A stretch of 42,633 nucleotides of DNA. It comes from Candidatus Altimarinota bacterium (GTDB taxonomy: Bacteria > Patescibacteriota > Gracilibacteria > BD1-5 > UBA6164). Below the pieces are notes generated by a model. It was not told the origin of the DNA and made no database searches. It was given only the letters and a program-made list of their open reading frames with translations. The position numbers and the translations under genes were made by a program. Each line of letters starts with the position of its first letter. Positions within the stretch are counted from its first letter, which is position 1. Below are positions 28,025 to 37,264 of this stretch, piece after piece. Where the stretch lies: assembly GCA_027066455.1 (NCBI GenBank), contig JAMONT010000034.1:1-42633 (forward strand), written 5' to 3'.

Positions 28025-29074
28025 ATGAAACAATTTACAATTACTGAAAATGATGCTAACCAAAGATTAGACAAATTTTTAAAAAAATTATTTCCTAGAG
28101 CTACTAGAGGTTTGCTTTTTAAATTCAATAGAAAAGATAAAGTAAAAATAAAAAGCCCCCTATCCCAGCCTTTCCCCCAAGGGGAGAAAGGAGTTTTAGT
28201 TGAATGAAAATTTAAAAAAAGAGATAATGAATATAAATTGCAAGTTTGAGATGAAATAAAAATTTTTTTGAGTGATAAAGATTTTGAGGAATTGACCTCA
28301 CCCCAACCCTCTCCTTTGGAGGAGAGGGAGCAGAATAAAAATGAAAAATTTGATAAAAATGATATAGTTTTTGAAGATAATTTTTTATTTATAATAAATA
28401 AAAATGCCTGAATAAATGTTCACCCTTGAGATCATAAAACAAAAGAAACAAATGTAATTGCCCAAGTTCAAGATTATTTGTGAGAAAAATTAAATTCTCT
28501 AACTTTTAAGCCTAGTTTAGCTCATAGAATTGATAGAGATACTTCTGGAATATTGATAATTGCAAAACAAAAGAATATTTTAATGAAGGTAGTTGAAGAT
28601 TTTAAAAATCATAAAAAAATAAAAAAAATTTATTATGCTCTTGTTATTTGAAAATTAGAAAAAAAATCTGGAACAATTACTAAAAAACTTTTGAAAATAG
28701 AAAATGCTAAAAATGAAAATAAAGTTCAGATTTCTGATTTAGGACAAACAGCAATTAGTCATTATAAACTTTTAAAAGAATATAGCTTAAAAACTCCTGA
28801 ATGAAATTTGATTATTTCTGAAGTTGAAGTACAAATTGAAACAGGAAGAATGCACCAAATAAGAGTTCATTTAGCAGATTTATGAAATCCTATAATTTGA
28901 GATAAAGCTTATTGAAATAAAAGTTTAAATTATTATTTTGCTAAAAATTTTTGATTAAATAGACAAGCTTTACATGCATGGAAAGTAGAATTTTTTCATT
29001 ATGGAATAAATAAAATTATAAAGTTAGAAGCAAAGTTAAAAAAAGATTTGACTTTGTTTTTAAATAGATTATAA
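28025..29074 (+). CDS. Pseudouridine synthase, RluA/RluD family
   Basis: A 349-residue enzyme. Residues 1-85 are an S4 RNA-binding domain (NQRLDKFLKKLFPRATRG, DEIKIFL) interrupted by a translated palindrome; the rest is the RluA catalytic domain. The family active-site motif HRIDRDTSGILII holds the catalytic Asp at residue 170, and the C-terminal ETGRMHQIRVHLADLG and NRQALHAWKVEF blocks are present. It should convert uridines of rRNA or tRNA to pseudouridine. Two different mini-repeats are inserted in frame: SPLSQPFPQGEKG inside the S4 domain and TSPQPSPLEEREQ in the linker. Its 3-prime end is duplicated at 30317-30359 beyond the next gene. Confidence 0.92.
28154..28192 (+). repeat. Palindromic mini-repeat, family P5, inside the S4 domain of the pseudouridine synthase
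   Basis: CCTTTC (28169-28174) pairs with GAAAGG (28186-28191) around a C/G-rich centre with one mismatch, preceded by AGCCCCCTATCCCAG. Translated as SPLSQPFPQGEKG. Different in sequence from P1 at 28295. Confidence 0.82.
28295..28331 (+). repeat. Palindromic mini-repeat, family P1, in the pseudouridine synthase linker
   Basis: CCCTCTCC (28307-28314) and GGAGAGGG (28321-28328), preceded by ACCTCACCCCAA. Translated in frame as TSPQPSPLEEREQ. Confidence 0.9.
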
Positions 29075-29075
29075 A
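29033..29075 (+). repeat. Direct repeat copy 1 (3-prime end of the pseudouridine synthase gene)
   Basis: Starts AAGTTAAAAAAAGATTTGAC; the region matches 30317-30359 at about 38 of 43 positions. The two copies bracket the GT9-like gene at 29116-30285. Confidence 0.75.
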
Positions 29076-29115
29076 GTGCAGACTATTTTTTATACTAACA
29101 TAATTTTTAAAAAAT

Positions 29116-30285
29116 ATGCTTAACTTTAAAGATTATTTAGATTATTATTATAAATCTTTAGAAAATTGACATTTTAAAGAAGCAAATGAAAAAGCTATAT
29201 ATGTTATAATGACTAAAATTTTTTCACAAATAAATAAAATATTAGATAAAAATAATTGACAAGTTATTCAAAAAAAAGATAATATTTTATATATAGAATC
29301 AACTGATAAACTTGATACAAATTGAATATGAGATTCCATTTTTAGAACTGCACTTGTTAATAAAATTACAGAAGAGTATAATTTGGATATTTTAACACAT
29401 TTTAGTAAAAAAATTGTTTTTGAAAATAAAGGTAATGATATTTTTACTACTCAATGAAATATTTTTGATATAATAAAATTATGATATAAATTAAGATGAA
29501 AATATAATTGCATAATTAGTGTAGATTTTACTCCACTTTCTTGGAAAAAAAAGTTTTTAAGTATAATATGTAATCCAGATATATTTTTAGATTATGATAT
29601 TTCTAAAGATAGGAAAATAGAGGAAAATCATGTTCAAATGTATTGAAAAACATTTGAAAAAGATTTTCAAAATATAAAAGAAGACACACTATTTAAAACT
29701 ATTATAATATTATCAGAAAATGTTAAAAATAAAGCTAAAGAAAAACTTAATAAAAAAGAATGAAAATATTATATTTGAATAAATATTTGAGCTAAAAATG
29801 CATTGAGAAATTATGTAGGTTGGGAAGAAGTAATTACTAAATTGAATGATAATTATAATAATTTAGTTTTTGTTTTATATTGAAAAGAAAATGCTTTCTG
29901 ATTAGATGAGAGAATTGAAGAAAAATATAATAATATAATAAATCTTGTTTGAAAAACAAAATCATTATATGATGTATATTGAATCATAAATGAAATGGAT
30001 TTGAATGTATGACCTGATTGAGGTAATGTAAATGCTTCTGTAGCATTATGAAAAAACACAGTTATAATAGAAAGTATTGTAAATTGAGAACTAAGAGTTA
30101 ATTCAGATTATGATTTAGAAAATATAATAGAAACTAGTTGTTCTGATTGAAAATGTTATGAAAAAAATTTATGAGATTCTTGTACTGTTAATGAACAATA
30201 TTATACAAATTTTAAAAAAATTCCTCCTTGTTTAAGCAATATTTCAGATGATATTGTTAAAGTTATAGAAAAAAATATAAAATAA
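29116..30285 (+). CDS. Glycosyltransferase family 9-like protein
   Basis: A 389-residue protein resembling GT9 heptosyltransferases by its C-terminal Rossmann half: KYYIGINIGAKNALRNYVGW, EEVITKLNDNY, NNLVFVLYGKEN, then EMDLNVGPDGGNVNASVALG and KNTVIIESIVN. In GT9 the D-x-G-x-x-H/N loop binds the ADP-sugar; here GPDGGNVNAS occupies it. The N-terminal half is less clear. The C-terminus is Cys-rich (SCSDGKCYEKNL, CTVNEQYY, PPCLSN), unlike typical GT9. It is flanked by direct repeats of the pseudouridine synthase 3-prime end, so it may have arrived as an insertion. The acceptor is unknown; a surface glycan is likely given the GT2 gene that follows. Confidence 0.7.
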
Positions 30286-30316
30286 CTTATATTATTTTAA
30301 ATAATAAACTAAAAGG

Positions 30317-30359
30317 AAGTTAAAAAAAGATTTGACTTTATTTATAAAAATGTTATAAA
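30317..30359 (+). repeat. Direct repeat copy 2 (remnant of the pseudouridine synthase 3-prime end)
   Basis: Matches 29033-29075 at about 38 of 43 positions, including the run AAAAAAAGATTTGACTTT. Not part of any gene here. Confidence 0.75.
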
Positions 30360-30387
30360 TTAATGAAATATTTTTTTATAAAAAAAA

Positions 30388-31225
30388 ATGAAAAAAACAA
30401 ATTTATCACCTACACCAGAAATAGTGGTTTGTATATCAGCACATAATGAAGAAAATTATATTAAAAGAACAATAGAAGCTTTTTTAGATCAAGTAAAAGA
30501 TGTTGCCTATCAAATAGTTGTGATTAATAATGCTTCAACTGATAATACTGGAAAAATAGCTGAGAAATTATTATGAATGAAAAATGTTTTTTGTGAATAT
30601 AAAAAATGATTATTAGAAGCTAGAGAATCTGGTCGTGAATATATAAAAGAAATTTATCCTTCTGCTAAAATATTATTACAATCAGATGCTGATATTATTA
30701 CTAATACAGATAAATTAATTAAGACTCATTATGAACAATATCAAAATGATAATGATATAGTTTGAGTTTGAGGATATTATGAAGTTGAAAATAGAAAAAA
30801 TTCTATAAAATTTTACTATTTTATTGAGAATTTAATAAAATTAAAACTTAATAAAAGTCATTTTGAAAAAAGACAATTTTATTTAGATAAGTGAATTGTT
30901 CCTACTTGCTGATCAAATATGTCATATTTATTTAGAACACACAAAAAATATTCGAATTCAAACTTGAAGTGCTTTTGCAGAAGATTTTTATTATATGACA
31001 AATTATTTAAATGAAATCAAAAAACAAAATCCAAATGCTTATGTTAAATTATTAGATGAAAAAAATTATTGAGATGATGCAAAAATATTAATATCTAATA
31101 GAGATGATAGTTTTTATAGATTATTATTAAATTTAACAAATAAATGAATTAATTTAGGAAAACTAACTAAATTAATAGAAACATGACATAATAATTTTAA
31201 AGTAGAACTTGCAGATAGTAGATAA
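30388..31225 (+). CDS. Glycosyltransferase family 2, frameshifted
   Basis: The first frame encodes a GT2 (GT-A fold) catalytic domain: PEIVVCISAHNEENYIKRTI, VVINNASTDNTGKIAEKL, then LLQSDADIITNTDKLIKTHY (the DxD metal site as DAD) and VPTCGSNMSYLFRTH. That frame stops at 31047. The rest of the family sequence continues in another frame (GSAFAEDFYYMTNYL, with the catalytic Glu-Asp, to KVELADSR, stop at 31223-31225). The shift lies at or near an A-run of six at 30943-30948, where one base too many would explain it. This may be a sequencing error, a phase-variable tract or a real lesion. The product should add sugars from a nucleotide donor to a surface glycan. Confidence 0.75.
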
Positions 31226-31248
31226 CAAAAAAAAATAATTTAAAAAAA

Positions 31249-31458
31249 CTAAGCAAATCCTATTTCAGGAATATTTTTTATATTTTTAATTATAGGATTT
31301 TGTAAATCAAAAAGAGCTAAATTTGTAGCTGTTTCTAATTGCGTTATTTTAGCTTGATTTAAAGCTTCTACTCTTAAAAATTCAGGAGTTTTTTTGATAT
31401 CCTGTCCTGTTTCTATTTTTTCTGTTTTTTTAGGAATATATTGTTCCAAATTAGACAT
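31249..31458 (-). CDS. Small hypothetical protein (69 aa)
   Basis: MSNLEQYIPKKTEKIETGQD at the start, a helical middle (TPEFLRVEALNQAKITQLET) and LALFDLQNPIIKNI near the end. No family recognised, no TGA codons, no membrane segment. It lies 19 bases after the next upstream minus-strand gene and probably belongs to the serS transcript. The ALNQAKIT helix is the only conserved-looking part. Composition is normal for a coding sequence, which is the main support. Confidence 0.6.
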   Translation of the reverse strand: MSNLEQYIPKKTEKIETGQDIKKTPEFLRVEALNQAKITQLETATNLALFDLQNPIIKNIKNIPEIGFA

Positions 31459-31477
31459 CTTTTTTTTAAGTTAAAAA

Positions 31478-31768
31478 TTAATTATTTATACTAAAATTTT
31501 CTAATTTATTTTTTGTATTTTGTTCAGATTTGAGTTCCAAAGTTCATTCTCAAATTTTTATTTTATATTGTTTTCAAATATTTTCTACTGTTTTATTATA
31601 ATCTTCTTCTATTTTTTTAAATTTTCTCGACTCATTTTCAAAAATCTTTATTAGCTTTTCTGTTTTTTCCTCATCAAAATCCCCTAGTCTTTTTATTAAA
31701 TCTTTTTTTTCATCTTCAAAAAGACTATAACTATTTTTTATTAAATTGATTAAATATATTATTTCCAT
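31478..31768 (-). CDS. Small helical hypothetical protein (96 aa)
   Basis: An all-helical lysine/glutamate-rich protein: MEIIYLINLIKNSYSLFEDE, RLGDFDEEKTEKLIKIFENE, then a KYKIKIGEGTLELKS turn with two TGA glycines. No family recognised. It starts 10 bases after the serS stop, so it is translated from the same mRNA. The next gene begins 19 bases later. The Leu/Ile heptad spacing suggests a short coiled coil. Confidence 0.62.
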
Positions 31769-31778
31769 AATTTTTTTG

Positions 31779-33080
31779 TTATATAATTGTTCTTCATCAC
31801 ATAAAAGGAACTAAAACTTCAGGAATTTTTATTCTTCAATCTGAAGTTTGATAATTTTCAAAAATTGCAATTAACATTCTTCCTATTGCTATTGCTGTTG
31901 AATCATTTGTGTGTAAAAGTTTTCTTTTTCAATCTGTATCTTTGTAAAAAGATTTTATTCATCTTGTCTGAAAATCTGTCATATAATCAGAAGTATGTGT
32001 TTCTCTATATGTATTTTGAGCAGGAATCCAACATTCTATATCAAATTGTTGATAATCCGGTTTCCCTGTATCTCCTGTACAAACTTGCTGTACTTTATAA
32101 GGAATTCAAAGACTTTGTACTAAATATTCTTGAATTGCAACCATCAATTTTTGCTCTTGTTCTCCAGTTTCAGCATCTGTAAAACTCTCCATTTCAAGTT
32201 TATCAAATTGATGAGTTCTAAGAATTCCTCACATATCTTTTCAATAAGTCCCAGCTTCTCTTCTAAAAGCTGTAGAATAACCAATATATCTTCTTGGAAG
32301 TGAGCTTTTTTCCAAAACTTCTCACATATGATAAGGAGCCATTGTATGTTCAGCAGAAGCTACTAAATTCAAATTATCCTCCCCAAATTTATAAGTTTGG
32401 TCTCAAAAAACTCTATGAATACTTTCCTGTACATCATTTCTAATCATAACAGGAGGAATCATTGGAACAAAAGCTTTTGAAGAAATATCTAAATTATTTT
32501 CTTTTATTAATTTTTTAATAATTTTTTCATCTATTAAAGTTTGAAATACAAATTGAACAATTGCAAATTGCATTAAAACAGCTTCATTTTTCAAATAATA
32601 AAATCTAGCTCCAGAAACTTGTGCAGCTTTTTCAACATCAATTAAATCAAGACTAGTTCAAAGTTCCATATGATTTTTAACTTCAAAATCAAATTTTGGA
32701 ATTTCTCCCCAAGTTTTAATAGTAACATTTTCACTATCATCTTTTCATTCAGGCATTTTTGGACTAGGAGGATTAGGAATTTCCATCAAAAGTTTATTCC
32801 AATTTTTCAAATTTTCCTTACTTTTTTCTTCAATTTCTTTGATTTCTTTCTTCAAAATTCACATTTCTGTAAGCATTTGTTTTTTTTCTTCAAGATTTGC
32901 TTTTACAATTTCTTTTCAAACTTTGTTTTGTTTTGCTTTTAATTCATCAAAATTTTGTTGTAATTCAATTCTTAATTCTTCTAATTCAAGCCATTTATCA
33001 ATAGGAGCTTCAATTCTTTTTTTTCTAGCACCTTCTTTTACAAGTTCAATATTTTCTTTTATGAATTTTGGGTCTAACAT
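31779..33080 (-). CDS. serS: Seryl-tRNA synthetase
   Basis: A 433-residue class II synthetase charging tRNA-Ser. The N-terminal tRNA-binding arm is a long antiparallel coiled coil (IEAPIDKWLELEELRIELQQ to KEIEEKSKENLKNW). Motif 1 lies around MIPPVMIRNDVQES. Motif 2 is STAFRREAGTYGKDMGGILR with the THQFDKLEM segment that holds the ATP and Ser contacts, and motif 3 is TDFQTRGIKSFYK to NDSTAIAIGRML. Several motif glycines are TGA (for example in GILRTHQF). The gene heads a three-gene minus-strand unit. Length is typical. Confidence 0.95.
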
Positions 33081-33162
33081 TTTTTTATTTTTATTTAAAT
33101 ATTATTTATATAATTTATATTGAAAAATCAATAAAAAGCAAATTTTTTTATATCTAATTTTT

Positions 33163-33195
33163 TCTCCCTTTTCAAAGGGAGTACCATTTTTGAAA
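33163..33195. repeat. Partial palindromic repeat, family P2
   Basis: TTCTCCCTTTTCAAAGGGAG then TACCATTTTT: the stem of P2 with a lost tail. It lies in the serS / lipoprotein intergenic region. Confidence 0.75.
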
Positions 33196-33346
33196 AAATA
33201 AGTAATATTAGCCTTAAATTCTATATGAATTATAGATTTTTTAAGTAACAAAATTAAAAAATTAAATTTATGAAACCTCTGTTTGTTTGAAAAATTAAAG
33301 AATCCTTATGAAATTTTGGGAAAACTATAAAAAGTTGTTTTTCTTC

Positions 33347-33374
33347 TTGACTATTTTTTTTATTTTTATAAAAT
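33347..33374 (+). promoter_or_regulatory. Promoter of the acidic lipoprotein gene
   Basis: TTGACT (33347-33352), a 16-base spacer and TAAAAT (33369-33374), about 28 bases before the ATG. Confidence 0.65.
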
Positions 33375-33401
33375 AATGACATTATTTAATAATAAATTTT
33401 T

Positions 33402-34586
33402 ATGCTAAAAAAAATTATATTCTTCATACTTGTTTTGATTTTAATAAGTCTTCTATTTTTTACTTGATGTATCTTCTATTGACCTTGTAAAACAAAAATT
33501 ATAAAATATATTCCTGATAATTATCAAGAATATCTAAATATTACTAAAACAGTTGATAGTTCTAAAGAAAAAAAAATAATTACAGCAGATTTAAATGATA
33601 ATGCTGAAAAAGAAGTTTTAGATGAAACACTTCCTACAGAAAATACAGAAATTATAGAAAATACTCAAGATGAAAATAAAATTAAAGATGAAATAAAAGA
33701 TTTGGAGGAAGAAATAGAAGAAAATAAGAAAGATGAAAAAGAAATAGAAAATAAAAAAGAAGAATTAGAAAATACAGAAAAAAATTTAGAAGAAAATGAA
33801 GAAGAAAAAAATAAAGTAGATGAAAATAAAATAAATGAAGATGAAGAGAAAAAACTAGATGAAAATAAAGTAGAAGAGAATGAAATATCAGAAGAAGAAA
33901 AATTAAAAAAAGAGAAAATTATAAAAAAAATGAAAGAAAGAGCTGAAAATAAAAGAAAAGCTTTGGAAGAAGAAGAAAATGAAGTTGATAGTAAAAAATT
34001 AGAGAATGAAGAAAAAACAGAAAATAGTAAAAGTAAGAAAAAAATATCTTTTGTTGCTTATGTAGACTGACAAAAAAAAGTTTTAGAAGTAGAAAAATTT
34101 TTATGAAACTGAGTTTATTACACTACTAATTGAGGTTTATATTTATGAAATAAAAATATTAAAAAAGTAGAAAATATAGATGCTTTTCAAATGAAAAAAA
34201 TATGAGATAGTATAGCTCTACTGGAAGAAAGAAAATGAACTAGCAAAGAAATTTATTTAATAGATATAGAAAAAAAAGATTTTTATAAAATTTATGAAAA
34301 CTCAAAATTAACTATTTCTAGAGCTGAAAAATATTCAAATAAAATAGTTTTTATGTTAAAATCTAATTATATTGATTGATGACTTTTTATATTTGATACT
34401 AAAACTAAAAAATCTGAAAAAGTTTTTTCTAATAGTGAAAATAATATAAAAAGTGATTCTTTTTCTTATAAAAGAATTACAGATTTTAATGTTTTTCCTT
34501 GAAATATTTGAAATTCATTAATTGAAGTAACTTATGAATGACAAAATAATGAAGAAATGAAAAAAATTATTTGAGGTTTGAAATAA
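33402..34586 (+). CDS. Glu/Lys/Asn-rich lipoprotein
   Basis: A 394-residue protein starting MLKKIIFFILVLILISLLFF and a lipobox FTGC, so it is probably lipidated at Cys23. Residues 60-215 are a low-complexity Glu/Asn/Lys coiled coil (EEEIEENKKDEKEIENKK is typical). A C-terminal beta-rich domain follows, with NGVYYTTNGGLYLGNKNI and repeated blade-like strands (RKGTSKEIYLIDIEKKDFYK, LFIFDTKTKKSEKVFSN), suggesting a small propeller. No family recognised. It resembles the lipoprotein at 21756-23522 in having a charged spacer before a beta domain. Its own promoter and terminator make it monocistronic. Confidence 0.75.
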
Positions 34587-34670
34587 TTGTTGAAAAAAAT
34601 GCTAAAAATATTTGATAAAATTTATTAAAATAATGAATAAAAAAATAAAATTTTCCAAAAACTAAAACTT

Positions 34671-34695
34671 AAAGAGGGCTTTTGCCCCCTTTTTT
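34671..34695 (+). terminator. Rho-independent terminator upstream of pyrG
   Basis: AAAGAGGGC (34671-34679) pairs with GCCCCCTTT (34684-34692) with one mismatch, followed by a T-run. It separates the lipoprotein gene from pyrG. Confidence 0.75.
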
Positions 34696-34716
34696 AATTA
34701 TTTAAAAAAATGAAAA

Positions 34717-36324
34717 ATGAAACTAATTTTTATAACAGGTTGAACTATTTCTGGTTTAGGAAAAGGGATTACTAGTGCAAGTATTGCTAGACTTTTAGAA
34801 TCTAGTGGGAAAAAAATAACTATGATAAAAATGGACCCTTATTTGCAAGTTGATGCTGGAACAATGAGTCCTTATGAACATTGAGAAGTTTTTGTGACTG
34901 ATGATTGAGGAGAAACTGATTTGGATTTATGAAATTATGAAAGATTTACAAATATTAGTTTATGAAAAGATAATAATATTACTACTTGAAAAATTTATTT
35001 AAATGTTATAAATAAAGAAAGAGCAGGAGAATATTTATGAAAAACTGTTCAAATTATTCCACATATTACAAATGAAATAAAAGATAATATTTTGGAAGTT
35101 GCAAAAGATGCTGAAATAACTTTGATAGAAGTCTGAGGAACTGTTTGAGATATTGAAGGTCAGCCTTTTTTGGAAGCAATTAGACAATTAAAATTAGAAC
35201 TTGGAAAACAAAATATTATATATGTTCACGTTGCTCCACTTTTATATTTACCTTTTTCTTGAGAATTAAAAACAAAACCTATTCAATTTTCAGTTAAACA
35301 ATTAATGAGTTATTGAATAATTCCTGATATTTTAGTTACAAGAACTGAAAAAACAATTACTCCTGAAATTAGAAAAAAAATATCTCTTTCTTGTGATATT
35401 GTAGAGGAAAATATTATAGAAGCAAAAAATGCAAAAACTATTTACAGCGTTCCTGAATTATTTAGAAAACAAAATCTTGATAAAATTATTTTAAATCATT
35501 TTTGATATTCTTGAGAAAAAGCCAATTTAAAAAATTGGAATGATTTAGTTAATAAAATTCTTTATCCAAAAAAAGAAATTAATATTGCTATTATTTGAAA
35601 ATACACACAATTTTTAGATACTTATAAATCTATTTCAGAAGCTTTAATTCATAGTTGAGTGGCTAATAATACAAAAGTTGTTGTTAATTGGGTTGATTCT
35701 GAAAAATTAAATTTAGAAAAATTAGAAGAATTAAAAAAATCTGGAAAAATGGATGCAATTTTAATTCCTTGAGGTTTTTGAGAAAGATGAGTTGAATGAA
35801 AAATTTTGGCTACAGAATTTGCAAGAGTTAATAAAATTCCTTTTTTATGAATTTGTTTATGACTTCAAGTTGCTGTTATAGAATTTGCAAGAAATGTTTG
35901 CAAGCTAAAAAATGCTAATTCTTTAGAATTTGATAAAAATGCTGAATATAAAGTTATAGATTTTATGGAAGAACAAAAAAATATTACAAAAAAAGGTTGA
36001 ACAATGAGACTTTGAGCTTATGATGCAAAATTAAAAAAATGAAGTTTGGTGGAAAAGTTATATTGAACTAATAAAATAACTGAAAGACATAGACATAGAT
36101 ATGAGGTTAATCCTGAATTTTATGATATTTTAGAAAAAAATTGATTAACAATTTCTTGAATTTCTCCTATAAATTCAAAATTAGTAGAATTTGTTGAAAT
36201 AAAAAATCACCCTTATTTTGTAGCAACTCAGGCTCATCCTGAATTTAAATCAAAACTTGAAAAAGCTCATCCACTTTTTGAAGGTTTAATTAAAGCTTGA
36301 CTAGAAAACAAAAAAAACTTTTAA
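34717..36324 (+). CDS. pyrG: CTP synthase
   Basis: A 535-residue CTP synthase that aminates UTP to CTP using glutamine. The N-terminal synthase domain begins [20 protein letters not shown], with [20 protein letters not shown] and [20 protein letters not shown]. The C-terminal glutaminase domain has GGFGERGVEGK and PFLGICLGLQ with the nucleophile at Cys380, and AHPEF with the catalytic His and Glu. Nearly every conserved Gly that is not GGN is TGA, so this gene is among the clearest proofs of the code. The start at 34717 is chosen because the ATG seven bases earlier is out of frame. Length is normal. Confidence 0.97.
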
Positions 36325-36326
36325 AT

Positions 36327-36536
36327 ATGGAAAATAATAAAAACTATTAATATTATGAAAAAAAAAAATTAAAAACTACATTAATTTGAGGTTTATTAAT
36401 ATTATGAATAGCTTCATTTTGATTTGTGATTTATGAAAAGTTAGATACTGATATTTATATACAGGCTAACTTTATTGCTGATTTTTATGATGATAGAAAA
36501 ATTTTGTGATTTTCAGATAATGGTTTTACTTATTAA
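36327..36536 (+). pseudogene. Small single-pass membrane protein frame with an early TAA
   Basis: A 70-codon frame starting 2 bases after the pyrG stop. Codon 8 is TAA (36348-36350), after which the same frame continues as YYEKKKLKTTLIGGLLILGI, a membrane helix, and ends FADFYDDRKILGFSDNGFTY-like. No in-frame ATG exists after the TAA. Either a Gln codon (CAA) mutated to TAA, or the real start is a non-ATG codon downstream. I list it as probably broken. Confidence 0.45.
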
Positions 36537-36575
36537 TTTATATATTAATAAATTAAAATATATTTAAAAAAATTT

Positions 36576-36611
36576 AAACACTACTTAAATTAAAAAGTAG
36601 TGTTTTTTTAT
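36576..36611 (+). terminator. Rho-independent terminator after the pyrG region
   Basis: AAACACTACTT (36576-36586) pairs perfectly with AAGTAGTGTTT (36595-36605), followed by a T-run. It closes the pyrG transcript before the deformylase gene. Confidence 0.85.
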
Positions 36612-36731
36612 TTTCATAATTTTTATTTTTTAAATAAACTATAATTAAATAGTTTATTTTTTTGCAAAAAAAGAAAATTATAATATAATAATAAAAATAT
36701 TAAAAATAATTAATTAAATATTAAAAAATAA

Positions 36732-37220
36732 ATGCTAAAAATAGAGATTTGAGAAAATAATAAAATTCTTAGAAATAAGAGTTTAGAAATAAAAAAAACT
36801 GATTTTAAAAAATATTTAAAATTAGCAAAAGAAATGCTGAAATATATAAAAAATCCTGATAATAATTCAGTTTGATTAGCAGCTCCTCAGGTTTGAAAAA
36901 ATATTAGACTTATAGCTGTAAGTTTACCAAAAACTTGGGAAGATGAAAATTTTCCTAATTATATTATGTATAATCCTGAAATTTTAGAATTTTCTCAGGA
37001 TAAAGAAACTATGGAAGAAGGTTGTTTGAGTTTACCAGAAATCCGTGAAGAAGTAACAAGACCTAAAAAAATAAAAATAAAATATTTTGATGAAAAAGCA
37101 AAAGAAAAAATTCTTTTTTTAGATTATCCAAGTTCAGCTATTATTCAACACGAAATAGACCATTTAGACTGAATTTTATTTACTGATAAAGTAAAAAAGA
37201 AAAATTTAACATTTTTTTAA
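36732..37220 (+). CDS. def: Peptide deformylase
   Basis: A 162-residue metalloenzyme removing the formyl group from nascent proteins. Motif 1 is SVGLAAPQVG (both Gly codons that lie in VG are TGA), motif 2 is EGCLSLPEI with the metal ligand Cys98, and motif 3 is QHEIDHLDG with His140, Glu141 and His144. All catalytic residues are in place. The IREEVTRPKKIKIKYFDE segment after motif 2 is typical. About 120 bases separate it from the terminator upstream. The next gene, for the large surface protein, begins 44 bases after its stop and could be on the same transcript. Confidence 0.95.
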
Positions 37221-37264
37221 GCTTAAGTATTAGAATATAAAAAAAATAATTTTAAAAAAATATT

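Larger units (their letters stand above)
33081..33401. other. Intergenic region between serS and the lipoprotein gene
   Basis: A 321-base stretch without a convincing gene. It contains the partial P2 palindrome (33163-33195), a promoter for the plus-strand gene (33347-33374) and one possible 33-residue frame with TGA as Gly (33270-33371, MKPLFVGKIKESLGNF). The latter overlaps the promoter, so I do not call it a gene. Confidence 0.6.

Noticed and set aside
33270-33371. 33-residue frame MKPLFVGKIKESLGNF...
   Set aside because: Short, overlaps a good promoter and ends in low-complexity Phe/Leu; no evidence that it is translated.
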